Source: Sinorhizobium garamanticum
Lineage (GTDB): Bacteria; Pseudomonadota; Alphaproteobacteria; Rhizobiales; Rhizobiaceae
Assembly: GCF_029892065.1 (NCBI RefSeq)
Contig: NZ_CP120375.1
Location: forward strand, 372,001 to 436,000
Direction: 5' to 3'
DNA: 64,000 nt
Below are positions 47,612 to 57,974 of this stretch, piece after piece. Under the pieces are notes generated by a model, which made no database searches, had not been told where the DNA came from, and saw nothing but the letters and a program-made list of their open reading frames with translations. The position numbers and the translations under genes were made by a program. Within the stretch, counting starts at the first letter, position 1. Every line of letters begins with the position of its first letter.

Positions 47612-48349
47612 TCAACCATAATAGGCCTTGGCCAGATTGGAGCGGAAGTTGTTAGAGTTGAATGGCACGCCCACGCCGAAGTCATAGAATTCGAGCGTGA
47701 GCCGCGCTGCCTCGGTCATGTCGAACCACCTGATTGCAGGCTGCGTCCCGCCACGAGTCCTCGTGCCCACGACGTTGTGCCCGAATCGGTTCTGCTGATA
47801 GGCGACCAGTGGATGTGTTCCATCCATGTGCGGCTGTGTCGTCGTTTTGTAACGACCACGGTTCGAGTAGGTGGCCGCGTTAACCTGCGCTTGACCATCG
47901 CAACTCGCCAGCCATACGACGACATTCTGCCGATCATACCGATCCCCGTGAAAAGGGGCCAGTTGACGCTCTGCTCCTTAGGAAAGAACCAAGAGTACAT
48001 GACGGCGCACTCGCCCTTGTAGTGCCCCGCTTTGACATAGATCTGTCCAAGGTTGCGTGAGCAACCGCCGTTCATCGTTCCCGATGGGTTCAGACCGCCG
48101 CTGACGTTGCCGGCGGCATCCACGGCTGGGAAAGGGACACAGCCGCTATCGACTTTGAGATAAGGCTGGAAGGTCTTGAGGAAGCCGGAGGTGGTGTCGG
48201 GAAACCGTTGCACCTTATCGTGGTCGATGACAGCAGCACGGGCCGCCACCGATAGTCCGCAAACGGGCACGAAAATTAACGCGGCTAGGAGAAGTCGCCG
48301 ATTGAGTGGAGTGCTATGAACGACCGCCGCCTTTTTTTGTGCTTGTCAT
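47612..48349 (-). pseudogene. NPP1/NLP necrosis-inducing protein, frameshifted, NifA-type promoter
   Basis: Secreted cytolysin family known from plant pathogens. ATG at 48349 with AAGGAA eight bases upstream; one A less in a seven-A run would join it to a signal peptide (RRLLLAALIFVPVCGLSVAA). The body has VIDHDKVQRFPDTTSG, GCVPFPAVDAAGNVSGG, GQIYVKAGHYKGECAVMYSW, FFPKEQSV. A second frameshift precedes the heptapeptide region, which reads GDRYDRQNVVVWL instead of the family's GHRHDWE. The end is PAIRWFDMTEAARLTLEFYD...NLAKAYYG. So the gene is complete in outline but broken, and its key His, Trp and Glu are changed. Divergent from nifH. Confidence 0.75.
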
Positions 48350-48411
48350 GTCTGCTTCCTTCGTTGGTCGAACTCTTTTGGCTGGCTTGCGTGCCGCCGC
48401 GAGCAAGTCGT

Positions 48412-48427
48412 TCAAAACTCGTGCCAA
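48412..48427 (-). promoter_or_regulatory. Sigma-54 promoter of the NLP pseudogene
   Basis: Minus strand TGGCACGAGTTTTGAA, differing by one base from the nifH element. 63 bases upstream of the NLP ATG. Confidence 0.8.
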
Positions 48428-48518
48428 GTCGCTCGAGTGAGCCGACAAGAGAGATGATTGCTTGTTGTTTAGGTATATAGGTTGAGGAATGAACACACCG
48501 ACTTGGACAATAAGCTTA

Positions 48519-48534
48519 TGTCGCGGAGCCGACA
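48519..48534 (-). promoter_or_regulatory. NifA activator site for the NLP pseudogene
   Basis: TGTCGCGGAGCCGACA, TGT-N10-ACA, 92 bp upstream of the NLP sigma-54 element. Distinct from the nifH site at 48697. Confidence 0.75.
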
Positions 48535-48696
48535 AAGGTGACGACAGTGCGCAAAATTAGCTTATTGTTCTGGCAAGCAAGGTTTGGATCGAACGAGGGT
48601 CCTTCAATCTGCCAAGTCCCGTGTCGTTGACCAGCAGCATCATTTTGCCGCCCCCTGAGACGTTTAAGCCAGGCTTGCGACATTGTCCGTCACCTT

Positions 48697-48712
48697 TGTC
48701 CGTTCAGCGACA
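48697..48712 (+). promoter_or_regulatory. NifA activator site of nifH
   Basis: TGTCCGTTCAGCGACA, TGT-N10-ACA, 89 bp upstream of the nifH sigma-54 element. Confidence 0.85.
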
Positions 48713-48784
48713 AAGGCTTGTCTCCTCAGCCGCGCGTTTTTTAGTCTAAACATTTGGAACAAAAAGCAGATTGGCTCTTGTTAG

Positions 48785-49795
<1,011 letters not shown>

Positions 49796-49897
49796 ACGCC
49801 GCAGCACGCAAGGGGCGCGGACCCTGATGCGGCGCGCCATTCTAAGAACGACGTCCAGTTGGTGAGGCATCACCCGAACCTTGAAGGGACAGGCCCA

Positions 49898-51400
49898 ATG
49901 AGCCTCGACTACGAGAATGACAGTGCTCTGCATGAGAAGCTTATCGAGGAAGTGCTGTCGCAGTATCCAGACAAGGCGGCGAAGCGCCGCAAAAAGCACC
50001 TTAGTGTCGCAACGGACAAGGAGGAGGCCGGCGAGGAAGGACAGGTGGTTTCCGAATGCGACATAAAATCGAATATTAAGTCCATTCCAGGCGTGATGAC
50101 GATCCGCGGCTGCGCTTATGCCGGTTCGAAAGGGGTAGTTTGGGGTCCGATCAAGGACATGGTCCACATCTCACATGGGCCGGTCGGTTGCGGTCAGTAT
50201 TCCTGGTCACAGCGGCGCAACTACTACGTCGGCACGACGGGTATCGACACTTTCGTGACGATGCAGTTCACCTCCGACTTTCAGGAGAAGGACATTGTCT
50301 TCGGTGGTGACAAGAAGCTGGAAAAGGTCATCGACGAGGTCCAGGAACTTTTTCCCCTTAACAAAGGCGTCACCGTGCAGTCCGAATGTCCGATAGGCCT
50401 GATTGGCGACGACATCGAGGCGGTATCGCGCAAAAAGGCCAAGGAGCACGCGAAAACGATCGTGCCGGTCCGTTGCGAAGGCTTCCGCGGCGTCTCGCAA
50501 TCGCTCGGCCACCACATCGCCAACGACGCGATACGCGATTGGGTCTTCGACAAGACCGAAGTCGAGTTCGAAACCGGTCCTTACGACGTTAACGTGATCG
50601 GCGACTACAATATCGGCGGCGACGCCTGGGCCTCACGCATCCTGCTCGAGGAGATGGGGCTGCGCGTGATCGGCAACTGGTCGGGGGACGCCACGCTCGC
50701 CGAAGTGGAGCGAGCGCCAAAGGCCAAGCTCAACCTCATCCACTGCTATCGATCGATGAATTACATCTGTCGGCACATGGAGGAAAAGTACGGTGTCCCT
50801 TGGATGGAATACAATTTTTTCGGTCCATCTCAGATCGAAGCCTCCATGCGCGAGATAGCCAAGCATTTCGGGCCGGAAATCGAAGACAAGACCGAGAGAG
50901 TCATCGCCAGGTACCGGCGCTTGGCGGATGCTGTGATCGACAAGTATTGGCCGCGCCTCCAGGGCAAGAGGGTGATGCTCTATGTGGGCGGCTTGCGCCC
51001 CCGTCACGTCGTCACCGCCTACGAGGACCTCGGCATGGAGATCGTGGGCACCGGCTACGAATTCGCCCACAACGACGACTATCAGCGCACTGGCCATTAC
51101 GTGAAGAAGGGCACGCTAATCTATGACGATGTAACCGGGTACGAACTGGAGAAGTTCATAGAAAGGATTCGCCCGGATCTCGTCGGCTCCGGCATCAAGG
51201 AGAAATACCCGGTGCAGAAGATGGGCATCCCATTCCGTCAGATGCATTCCTGGGATTATTCCGGGCCGTATCACGGCTATGACGGCTTCGCCATCTTCGC
51301 CCGCGACATGGATCTAGCCATCAACAATCCGGTCTGGGACCTCTACGACGCGCCCTGGAAGAAAATGACGGTGCCTACGGCAGCAGTTGCAGCCGAATGA
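49898..51400 (+). CDS. nifD: Nitrogenase MoFe protein alpha chain NifD
   Basis: 500 residues from the ATG at 49898 ([20 protein letters not shown]). P-cluster Cys are in [27 protein letters not shown] and [11 protein letters not shown]. The FeMo-co ligands are expected at the Cys in [20 protein letters not shown] and the His in [20 protein letters not shown]. Normal length, no breaks. 102 bases separate it from nifH and a hairpin separates it from nifK. Confidence 0.98.
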   Translation: MSLDYENDSALHEKLIEEVLSQYPDKAAKRRKKHLSVATDKEEAGEEGQVVSECDIKSNIKSIPGVMTIRGCAYAGSKGVVWGPIKDMVHISHGPVGCGQYSWSQRRNYYVGTTGIDTFVTMQFTSDFQEKDIVFGGDKKLEKVIDEVQELFPLNKGVTVQSECPIGLIGDDIEAVSRKKAKEHAKTIVPVRCEGFRGVSQSLGHHIANDAIRDWVFDKTEVEFETGPYDVNVIGDYNIGGDAWASRILLEEMGLRVIGNWSGDATLAEVERAPKAKLNLIHCYRSMNYICRHMEEKYGVPWMEYNFFGPSQIEASMREIAKHFGPEIEDKTERVIARYRRLADAVIDKYWPRLQGKRVMLYVGGLRPRHVVTAYEDLGMEIVGTGYEFAHNDDYQRTGHYVKKGTLIYDDVTGYELEKFIERIRPDLVGSGIKEKYPVQKMGIPFRQMHSWDYSGPYHGYDGFAIFARDMDLAINNPVWDLYDAPWKKMTVPTAAVAAE

Positions 51401-51406
51401 GAGCGA

Positions 51407-51437
51407 GGTCTCTCGCTGACAAGGGCCGCGAGAGACC
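51407..51437 (+). repeat. nifD-nifK intercistronic hairpin
   Basis: Perfect 10-bp arms GGTCTCTCGC (51407-51416) and GCGAGAGACC (51428-51437) with an 11-base loop, no T-run. Likely an mRNA-stability or processing element between nifD and nifK. Confidence 0.7.
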
Positions 51438-51499
51438 AGAAACGTCTCGAACGTCTCTGTGCCGCCGTATAGATGCCAGATGAAAAAAAGGTGACCACT

Positions 51500-53041
51500 A
51501 TGCCGCAATCGGCCGAAAAAATTCTCGACCATGCTCCCCTGTTCCGCGAGCCGGAATACAGGCGAATGTTCGCCGAGAAGAAGCTAAACTTCGAATGCCC
51601 ACACCCGGATCAGATTGTTACTGATCAAAGCGAATTCACGAAAAGCTGGGATTATCGCGAGAAAAACCTCGCCCGCGAAGCTCTCGTGGTGAACCCCGCT
51701 AAAGCCTGCCAGCCGCTCGGCGCCGTGTTCGCGGCGGCGGGATTCGAGCGGACGATGTCGTTTGTCCATGGCAGTCAGGGCTGCGTTGCTTATTACCGTT
51801 CGCACCTGTCACGCCATTTCAAGGAGCCTTCATCGGCCGTTTCGTCCTCGATGACGGAGGATGCGGCGGTGTTCGGCGGTCTGAAGAACATGGTCGACGG
51901 GCTCGCCAATACTTACACTCTCTACGATCCGAAGATGATTGCCGTCTCTACCACCTGTATGGCGGAGGTCATTGGTGACGATCTGCATGGTTTCATTGAG
52001 AACGCCAAGAGCGAAGGCGCAGTCCCTCCCGAATTTGACGTGCCATTCGCTCACACGCCCGCCTTCGTCGGCAGCCACGTCGACGGCTATGACAGCATGG
52101 TCAAAGGCATCCTGGAGCACTTCTGGAAAGGCAAGGAGCGCACGAAAGCGGCTGGCACGATTAACATCATCCCGGGCTTCGATGGCTTCTGTGTCGGGAA
52201 CAATCGCGAACTCAAGCGCCTGCTCAACCTTATGGGCGTGTCGTACACCTTCATCCAGGATGCCTCCGACCAGTTCGATACGCCGTCCGATGGCGAATTC
52301 CGCATGTATGACGGAGGCACGAAGATCAAAGACGTGAGAAGAGCACTCAATGCGGAGGTGACAGTATCACTGCAGCATTATAATACTCGCAGGACCCTGG
52401 AATATTGCGAACAGGTCGGACAGGCGACGGCGTCCTTCCACTATCCTCTCGGTATCAAGGCTACCGACGAATTCCTGATGAAGGTCTCGAAGATTTCCGG
52501 CAAGGAAATCCCTGAGGCAATTCGCCTGGAGCGCGGCCGGTTGGTCGACGCTATGGCAGACAGCCAGTCTTGGCTGCACGGCAAGAAATACGCGATCTAC
52601 GGCGACCCTGACTTCGTATACGCCGTGGCGCGGTTCGTCATGGAAACCGGTGGCGAGCCAACACACTGCCTGGCCACCAACGGCACCTCAGCCTGGGAAG
52701 CCGAGATGAAGGAATTGCTGGGATGCTCACCGTTCGGTAAGGATGCACAGGTTTGGGCGGGCAAGGACCTCTGGGCAATGCGCTCACTGCTTTTCACCGA
52801 ACCGGTGGACCTGCTGATCGGCAATTCCTATGGCAAGTATCTGGAGCGCGACACCGGAACACCTCTGATCCGGTTGATGTTTCCGATCTTTGACCGGCAC
52901 CATCACCATCGTTTTCCCCTTATGGGCTACCAAGGCGGACTGCGTGTGTTGACGGCGATCCTCGATAAGATCTTCGACAAGCTCGATCGCGACACGATGC
53001 AGCCGGGTGTGACCGACATCTCTTATGACCTCACTCGCTAA
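51500..53041 (+). CDS. nifK: Nitrogenase MoFe protein beta chain NifK
   Basis: 513 residues from the ATG at 51500 ([20 protein letters not shown]), the usual N-terminus of rhizobial NifK; an in-frame ATG at 51473 is possible. P-cluster Cys are in [33 protein letters not shown] and [16 protein letters not shown]. Complete. A hairpin follows the stop, then nifE. Confidence 0.98.
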   Translation: MPQSAEKILDHAPLFREPEYRRMFAEKKLNFECPHPDQIVTDQSEFTKSWDYREKNLAREALVVNPAKACQPLGAVFAAAGFERTMSFVHGSQGCVAYYRSHLSRHFKEPSSAVSSSMTEDAAVFGGLKNMVDGLANTYTLYDPKMIAVSTTCMAEVIGDDLHGFIENAKSEGAVPPEFDVPFAHTPAFVGSHVDGYDSMVKGILEHFWKGKERTKAAGTINIIPGFDGFCVGNNRELKRLLNLMGVSYTFIQDASDQFDTPSDGEFRMYDGGTKIKDVRRALNAEVTVSLQHYNTRRTLEYCEQVGQATASFHYPLGIKATDEFLMKVSKISGKEIPEAIRLERGRLVDAMADSQSWLHGKKYAIYGDPDFVYAVARFVMETGGEPTHCLATNGTSAWEAEMKELLGCSPFGKDAQVWAGKDLWAMRSLLFTEPVDLLIGNSYGKYLERDTGTPLIRLMFPIFDRHHHHRFPLMGYQGGLRVLTAILDKIFDKLDRDTMQPGVTDISYDLTR

Positions 53042-53048
53042 GAGCGGC

Positions 53049-53066
53049 GGCCGGCGTAGGCCGGCC
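53049..53066 (+). repeat. nifK-nifE intercistronic hairpin
   Basis: GGCCGGC / GCCGGCC, 7-bp perfect arms around GTAG, eight bases after the nifK stop. No T-run. May reduce read-through or protect the upstream mRNA. Confidence 0.55.
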
Positions 53067-53095
53067 ATCTTTCGATCAATTTGGGGTCCAGCGCA

Positions 53096-54568
53096 ATGCT
53101 CTCGCTCAGTGCCAAAATCCAGGATGCCTTTAACGAGCCTGCCTGCGAGAACAACCGCAGCAAGGACGCCGAGGCTCGCAAGAAGGGCTGTTCAAAGCCG
53201 CCAACCCCGGGAGCGGCAGCTGGCGGCTGCGCTTTCGACGGCGCCAAGGTGGTTCTGCAGCCGATCACTGACGTTGCCCATCTGGTCCACGCACCGCTCG
53301 CCTGCGAGGGCAATTCTTGGGACAATCGCGGCACGGCGTCGTCAGGGCCAATGCTGTGGCGCACGAGCTTTACCACTGACCTCACAGAACTCGACGTGGT
53401 GATGGGGCACAGCGAGCGGAAGCTTTTCAAAGCGATCCGGGAGATCAACGAAGCATATGCGCCGCCGGCGATCTTCGTCTATGCGACCTGTGTGACGGCA
53501 CTGATCGGCGACGACATCGAGGCGGTGTGCAAGCGGGCGGCGGAAAAATTCGGCTTACCAGTGGTGCCGATTGATGCGCCGGGCTTCGTCGGTTCAAAGA
53601 ACCTCGGTAATAAGCTGGCCGGCGAGGCGTTGCTCGACCATGTCATAGGCACGGTAGAGCCGGATGATGCCGGGCCGCGCGACATCAATATCCTTGGGGA
53701 ATTCAACCTATCCGGCGAATTCTGGTTAGTAAGGCCGCTCTTGGACAAGCTTGGCATCCGTGTACGCGCATGTATTCCTGGAGACGCGCGCTACCTCGAT
53801 ATTGCCACAGCGCACCGTGCACGGGCAGCTATGATGGTGTGCTCGACCGCTCTCATTAATCTCGCCCGCAAGATGGAGGAACGCTGGGATATTCCGTTCT
53901 TCGAGGGCTCCTTCTATGGCGTTACCGACACCTCGGAAGCACTCCGGCAGATCGTTGAATTGGTCGTAAAGAAAGGTGCTGAGCCCGAGCTTATCAGTCG
54001 CACTGAAGCGCTGATTGCAGCAGAAGAGGCAAAGGCGTGGAGAAGACTTGAGGCCTACCGCCCTCGTCTCCAAGGCAAGCGTGTTCTTCTCAACACCGGC
54101 GGTGTCAAGTCATGGTCGATCGTCCACGCGTTGACGGAGCTAGGCATGGAGATCGTCGGAACATCGATCAAGAAATCGACCGTCGATGATAGGGAGCGGA
54201 TCAAGCAGATCCTCAAGAACGAGAACCACATGTATGAGACGATGACACCGCGCGAGCTATACTCGAGTCTAGCCGAACAAAACGCTGACATCATGCTGTC
54301 GGGCGGTCGCACCCAATTTATCGCGCTTAAGGCAAAAATGCCTTGGCTCGACATCAATCAGGAACGCCATCACGCTTACGCCGGCTATGAGGGCATGGTG
54401 GAACTCGCGCGCCAGATCGACCTGGCAATCCACAACCCCATCTGGGAACAGGTGCGCGAACCGGCGCCATGGGAGGAGCCCTTGGCCGGGCAGGAGAGAT
54501 CGGGAGAAGAAAGCGCAAGCATCCTGAATCTAAGCGGGAAGACCGCCCGCCACGTCGGTGAGTGTTGA
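53096..54568 (+). CDS. nifE: FeMo-cofactor scaffold protein NifE
   Basis: 490 residues from the ATG at 53096 (MLSLSAKIQDAFNEPACENN). Together with NifN it forms the scaffold on which the Mo- and homocitrate-containing cofactor is finished. Conserved features: ARKKGCSKPPTPGAAAGGCA, DVAHLVHAPLACEGNSWDNR, and [20 protein letters not shown], with a cofactor-binding Cys in these loops. Full length and unbroken, in contrast to its partner nifN immediately downstream. Confidence 0.96.
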   Translation: MLSLSAKIQDAFNEPACENNRSKDAEARKKGCSKPPTPGAAAGGCAFDGAKVVLQPITDVAHLVHAPLACEGNSWDNRGTASSGPMLWRTSFTTDLTELDVVMGHSERKLFKAIREINEAYAPPAIFVYATCVTALIGDDIEAVCKRAAEKFGLPVVPIDAPGFVGSKNLGNKLAGEALLDHVIGTVEPDDAGPRDINILGEFNLSGEFWLVRPLLDKLGIRVRACIPGDARYLDIATAHRARAAMMVCSTALINLARKMEERWDIPFFEGSFYGVTDTSEALRQIVELVVKKGAEPELISRTEALIAAEEAKAWRRLEAYRPRLQGKRVLLNTGGVKSWSIVHALTELGMEIVGTSIKKSTVDDRERIKQILKNENHMYETMTPRELYSSLAEQNADIMLSGGRTQFIALKAKMPWLDINQERHHAYAGYEGMVELARQIDLAIHNPIWEQVREPAPWEEPLAGQERSGEESASILNLSGKTARHVGEC

Positions 54569-54576
54569 GGTATTCG

Positions 54577-55742
54577 GTGGCCTGCATGCTTCCCCAAGCC
54601 AAATCAACGGCAATTAACCCTCTGAAGTCGTCCCAGCCGCTTGGCGCTGCCTTCGCTTTTCTGGGCTTCGACGGCGCAGTGCCACTGTTCCACGGCAGCC
54701 AGGCGTGTACCAGCTTTGCACTTGTGCTGCTCGTTCGGCATTTCGAAACGATCCCGCTGCAGACGACCGCGATGGACGAGCTGGCAACGATTCTCGGCGG
54801 CGAGGATCGTCTCGAAGAGGCGATCCTCAATTCCAAAGCGCGTGCAGAGCCGCAGTTTATCGCGGTCTGCACGACGGTACTGGTAGAGACCGGCGACGAC
54901 GACACCACTTGCGACCTCGCGAACATCAAACTTAAGCGGGCAAGAGAACTTACAGGTACGGAAGTGGTACTCGCCAACGCGCCGGAGGCGCTAGAGGAGG
55001 GTTGGTCCAAGGCTGTTACCGCTATCGTCGACCGAATTGCGCGGCCGGGAAAGCAAAAACCCGCCCCGAAGAAGGTGGGGGACATACGCGATCTCGGCGC
55101 GGCGACGAAGTGCATGGGCACGGGCGAGCACATGCGGCGACCGGCCGAAGCATTGCCACGGTTAACCGCTGTGCCTTACGTGCTGTTTGAGTCGCTGGCG
55201 GGGCTGAAGAATGCGGACAGGTTTATCTTGCTGCTTACGACAGTGTCGGGCGAACAAGCTCCGGCGAAGGTCCTTCGCGGCCGCATGCAGTTGCAGGACG
55301 CCATGCTCGACGGGCACTTCCATCTGGGCGGCAAGAAGATCGCGATCTCCGCGGAGCCGGATCAACTCCTGCAGCTCTCAGATTTTTATGTCGGCATGGG
55401 TGCGAAAATTTCAGCCGCCGTCACCACCGGGACTTCAAAAATATTGCAAAAAGTGCCGGCCGAGACGGTCCAAACCGGCGATCTCTGTGACCTGGAACGC
55501 CTCTCTGCTGGCGCCCACCTTCTCGTGACGCATTCGCACTGCCGTCCAGCTGCAGAGCGTCTCGCCATTCCGCTGATGCATGCCGGATTCCTGTCTTTGA
55601 CAGGTTGGGCAGTCAGCACAAGCTTACAATCCTGTATCAGGGAACGCGCGACATGATCTACGAGGTTGCCAATATCATGCAGGCTAACCAACACCCGCCG
55701 ACGCCTGACGCACTTGATCCAGTCTGTAATCGGGGATTGTAG
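54577..55742 (+). pseudogene. nifN: FeMo-cofactor scaffold protein NifN, internally deleted and frameshifted
   Basis: Starts at GTG 54577 (VACMLPQAKSTAINPLKSSQ; GAGG six bases upstream). The N-terminal half is normal (PLFHGSQACTSFALVLLVRH, QTTAMDELATILGGEDRLEE). After KQKPAPKKV it jumps to GDIRDLGAATKCMGTGEHMR; family members have about 55 more residues between these points. The rest resembles NifN down to IPLMHAGF. There, near 55588-55594, one base is missing: the frame stops at 55656, while the correct frame continues VFDRLGSQHKLTILYQGTRD to a TAG at 55740-55742. Family length is about 440-470; this is about 388. Probably non-functional unless another copy exists. Confidence 0.85.
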
Positions 55743-55743
55743 A

Positions 55744-56241
55744 ATGAGCTCCATTCGTCGTTTCTCGCTCGTCAGTGATAGGTTCCAGAAACAGATGCCG
55801 GAACGGCAGGCAGGCGCATTGCGCATAGCGATCGCCACTCAAGACCTGAAAGGACTGAACGCCCATTTCGGCTCGGCTAGACATTTTGCCGTCTATGACG
55901 TGCTGCCCCACGAGTGGAGTTTTGTGGAAGCCGTTGCATTCGACGACGTTTCTGACGAAAGCGGTAGGCATCGAACCGAAGGTGATGACCGCATCGCTCC
56001 GAAAGTTGCAGCGTTGAGGGGCTGCCAGCTCTTATTTTGTCTCGCTATCGGCGGGCCTTCGGCAGCCAAGGTCATTTCGGCAAAGATTCATCCGATCAAA
56101 GTGCCGCAGCCTGAATCCATCCAGCACTTGCTTTCGCGCATCCAGACAATGCTCAGGACGGCTCCTCCACCTTGGCTACGCAAGGTGGTAGCGGAAGCAG
56201 GCGCAGCCAAAGAGAAACCCTGCTTCGAGAGCGAGGACTGA
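55744..56241 (+). CDS. nifX: Nitrogenase cofactor carrier NifX
   Basis: 165 residues, dinitrogenase iron-molybdenum cofactor-binding fold. Starts MSSIRRFSLVSDRFQKQMPE at the ATG immediately after the correct-frame nifN stop. Core: LRIAIATQDLKGLNAHFGSA, FAVYDVLPHEWSFVEAVAF and LLFCLAIGGPSAAKVISAKI. It holds NifB-co or FeMo-co intermediates between NifB/NifEN and NifDK. Followed 3 bases later by the DUF269 gene. Confidence 0.95.
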   Translation: MSSIRRFSLVSDRFQKQMPERQAGALRIAIATQDLKGLNAHFGSARHFAVYDVLPHEWSFVEAVAFDDVSDESGRHRTEGDDRIAPKVAALRGCQLLFCLAIGGPSAAKVISAKIHPIKVPQPESIQHLLSRIQTMLRTAPPPWLRKVVAEAGAAKEKPCFESED

Positions 56242-56244
56242 AGC

Positions 56245-56730
56245 ATGACAACGTTAGCTGATCCGGCGAGCATCCCGGCTGTCGACCACGGCAAACTCCT
56301 TTCCACCCCCTTTATCAGATGCCTCGTGCGGCTGATACGGGCTCAGGATTCCTACGGATCGTGGGACGGCAAGTGCGACGCTGAGCTGCTGGCCAAGTTC
56401 ATCGTTAAGGAGGAACAACGCCGTGCAATCCCAATCATCGGCGACCCTGATCCGGACGCGCTGTGGAGGCTCGATGTTTATTACGCCGCGGTCGGCCTTT
56501 CTATCGAAGCGCGCTCTGACCTATTGGTGTCGCGGACGATGGAGATCAGCGCCGAGGGCTTCGGGCGAGTAGTATTTACGACCAAGCGGTTGGTCGTGCT
56601 GTCGAAGACCCTGCGCGGCGTTCACCGGTTCGGCTTCGATTCGCTACGCAAATGCGAAAAGACCGGGACAAAGCTGGTGAAGGATGCGGTCGCAGCCATT
56701 GAAGCTTATCCAGACGTAGCGCGGGCGTGA
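56245..56730 (+). CDS. NifX-associated nitrogen fixation protein (DUF269)
   Basis: 161 residues beginning MTTLADPASIPAVDHGKLLS. DUF269 proteins always accompany nifX in alpha- and gammaproteobacterial diazotrophs; their biochemical role is not settled. Conserved stretch RLIRAQDSYGSWDGKCDAEL and RVVFTTKRLVVLSKTLRGVH, then FGFDSLRKCEKTG. Three bases after nifX and overlapping the next gene region, so part of the operon. A degenerate copy of its N-terminus appears at 57758. Confidence 0.93.
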   Translation: MTTLADPASIPAVDHGKLLSTPFIRCLVRLIRAQDSYGSWDGKCDAELLAKFIVKEEQRRAIPIIGDPDPDALWRLDVYYAAVGLSIEARSDLLVSRTMEISAEGFGRVVFTTKRLVVLSKTLRGVHRFGFDSLRKCEKTGTKLVKDAVAAIEAYPDVARA

Positions 56731-56756
56731 TGGAGCCGGTTGTTGGGAAAAAGGCC

Positions 56757-56960
56757 ATGTCAGATTTTGAAGAATTGAAAAAGCAAGTCCGCAAGCTGCA
56801 GTCGCGTGCTGGAACTGCGAAGATGGAATTGCACGACCTCGCGGAGGATCTTCCGGTCAACTGGGCCGAAATCATGGCGGTCGCGGAGAGGACATTCCAC
56901 GCTTTTGCTGAGCTGGACGCTGCCAAGAAAGAATTCGCTGCGTCGGAGGACTCACGATGA
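56757..56960 (+). CDS. CCE_0567-family (DUF683) metalloprotein
   Basis: 67 residues from the ATG at 56757 (MSDFEELKKQVRKLQSRAGT), helical hairpin of the DUF683/CCE_0567 family, which always sits between the DUF269 gene and fdxB. The family binds metal as a dimer; its role in nitrogen fixation is unknown. DLAEDLPVNWAEIMAVAERT is the conserved core. It overlaps the fdxB start (ATGA). An upstream in-frame GTG at 56727 overlaps the DUF269 stop. Confidence 0.9.
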   Translation: MSDFEELKKQVRKLQSRAGTAKMELHDLAEDLPVNWAEIMAVAERTFHAFAELDAAKKEFAASEDSR

Positions 56961-57274
56961 TATGCTCATTCGTGACCCGCGACGGGTCCAGGTGGATGCC
57001 GAAATATCTGACCGCCATCGACGGTGCGACATGCATCGGCTGCGGTCGTTGCTTCAAGGTTTGCTCACGCGAGGTAATGCACCTTCACGGCATCGACGAT
57101 GCAGGTGAAATTCTTGGCGTGTGCGATGGTGAGGACGATAACTTCGATGGCGATCTCAATCGTATGATCATGGTGGTCGACCACCCAGGCCGCTGTATCG
57201 GCTGCGGGGCCTGCGCCCGCGTCTGCCCCAAGAACTGCCAGACTCATATCGGGGCGGACACGATTGCGGCATGA
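56957..57274 (+). CDS. fdxB: Nif-specific ferredoxin III FdxB
   Basis: 105-residue ferredoxin with two cluster motifs: CIGCGRCFKVCSREVMHL, and CIGCGACARVCPKNCQ with an extended loop between them. It donates electrons in the nif pathway, probably for cofactor synthesis. Coupled to the preceding gene by an ATGA overlap. The final bases and the following AACAGGAGAAC leader recur, degenerated, at about 57935-57973, marking a duplication. Confidence 0.94.
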   Translation: MICSFVTRDGSRWMPKYLTAIDGATCIGCGRCFKVCSREVMHLHGIDDAGEILGVCDGEDDNFDGDLNRMIMVVDHPGRCIGCGACARVCPKNCQTHIGADTIAA

Positions 57275-57301
57275 TCCGAGAGAAGAAACAGGAGAACGAT
57301 A

Positions 57302-57529
57302 ATGCGCTTCGCAGTCTTTCATCGCGCCCTATGGCTGTTGCTATGCACCAACGCCATCGCGGTATACTTTGCCTCGCATTCCATTCGCAGATTAATCGTC
57401 AGTACACTAGCGTTCTCGCTGCTTCTTCAGCTCGCTTATTTCGGGAGCGTGCTTTTTCTGCTCTGGCGGGCACGCAGGGCTGAGCACCTAGGCTTTTCGC
57501 GACAAGAACGGCCCGCAATTGATCAGTAG
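57302..57529 (+). CDS. ExoX/PsiA-like exopolysaccharide inhibitor, copy 1
   Basis: 75 residues, two membrane helices (ALWLLLCTNAIAVYFASHS and RLIVSTLAFSLLLQLAYFGS), then LFLLWRARRAEHLG. This is the pattern of ExoX/PsiA/'polysaccharide inhibition' proteins, small membrane proteins that lower exopolysaccharide production in rhizobia. AGGAG seven bases upstream of the ATG. It follows fdxB by 27 bases, so it is likely part of the nif operon, which would reduce EPS in bacteroids (inference). A second copy lies at 57975. Confidence 0.75.
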   Translation: MRFAVFHRALWLLLCTNAIAVYFASHSIRRLIVSTLAFSLLLQLAYFGSVLFLLWRARRAEHLGFSRQERPAIDQ

Positions 57530-57757
57530 GGTACGGCACTCTTTGAAGGTATCCCGCAGCTCCGAGAGAGCCTGGCACCAGCTTGGCACGACGGAAAGCG
57601 CAACGTCACTCCTCGGGGGAAGGGCGTGCTTGGAACATGCCGCGGGAGCATGATGGGATATGAACTTTGCTTGGTTCGGCACCACTGGCAGGCACTAGCA
57701 TTTGGTCCCAGAGGAAACATCTATCGAAAGAACACGTGCTTCGCGGATGATGACTGA

Positions 57758-57960
57758 ATGACTCCAACACTACATGACCCCGCAATTATACCTGCCATCG
57801 ATCGCAATAAGGCCTTGCCGCTGGGGCTGCCGGCACTCGCCGGAGCCAACGAGATGGGATTGCGACTGCGCCGAGGGCAGCCAATTGGATCGAAGTCATG
57901 TCAGGACGTCATTCCTCTGTTGGACTCTTGCAAGGGTGGCCGCATGATCAGACGGCAAAA
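57758..57960 (+). pseudogene. Duplicated fragment of the DUF269 gene head and fdxB tail
   Basis: Reads MTPTLHDPAIIPAIDRNKAL, close to the DUF269 start MTTLADPASIPAVDHGKLLS, then loses similarity. It ends in GGTGGCCGCATGATCAGACG, matching the fdxB end region GATTGCGGCATGATCCGAGA. So a copy of the DUF269-to-exoX segment was made and most of it deleted. Not expected to be functional. Confidence 0.6.
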
Positions 57961-57974
57961 CCAGGAGAACGGCG

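Noticed and set aside
57575..57592. TGGCAC elements upstream of the second exoX as sigma-54 promoters
   Set aside because: The bases at -12 do not fit (no GC or GA at the required spacing) and no paired NifA site was seen.
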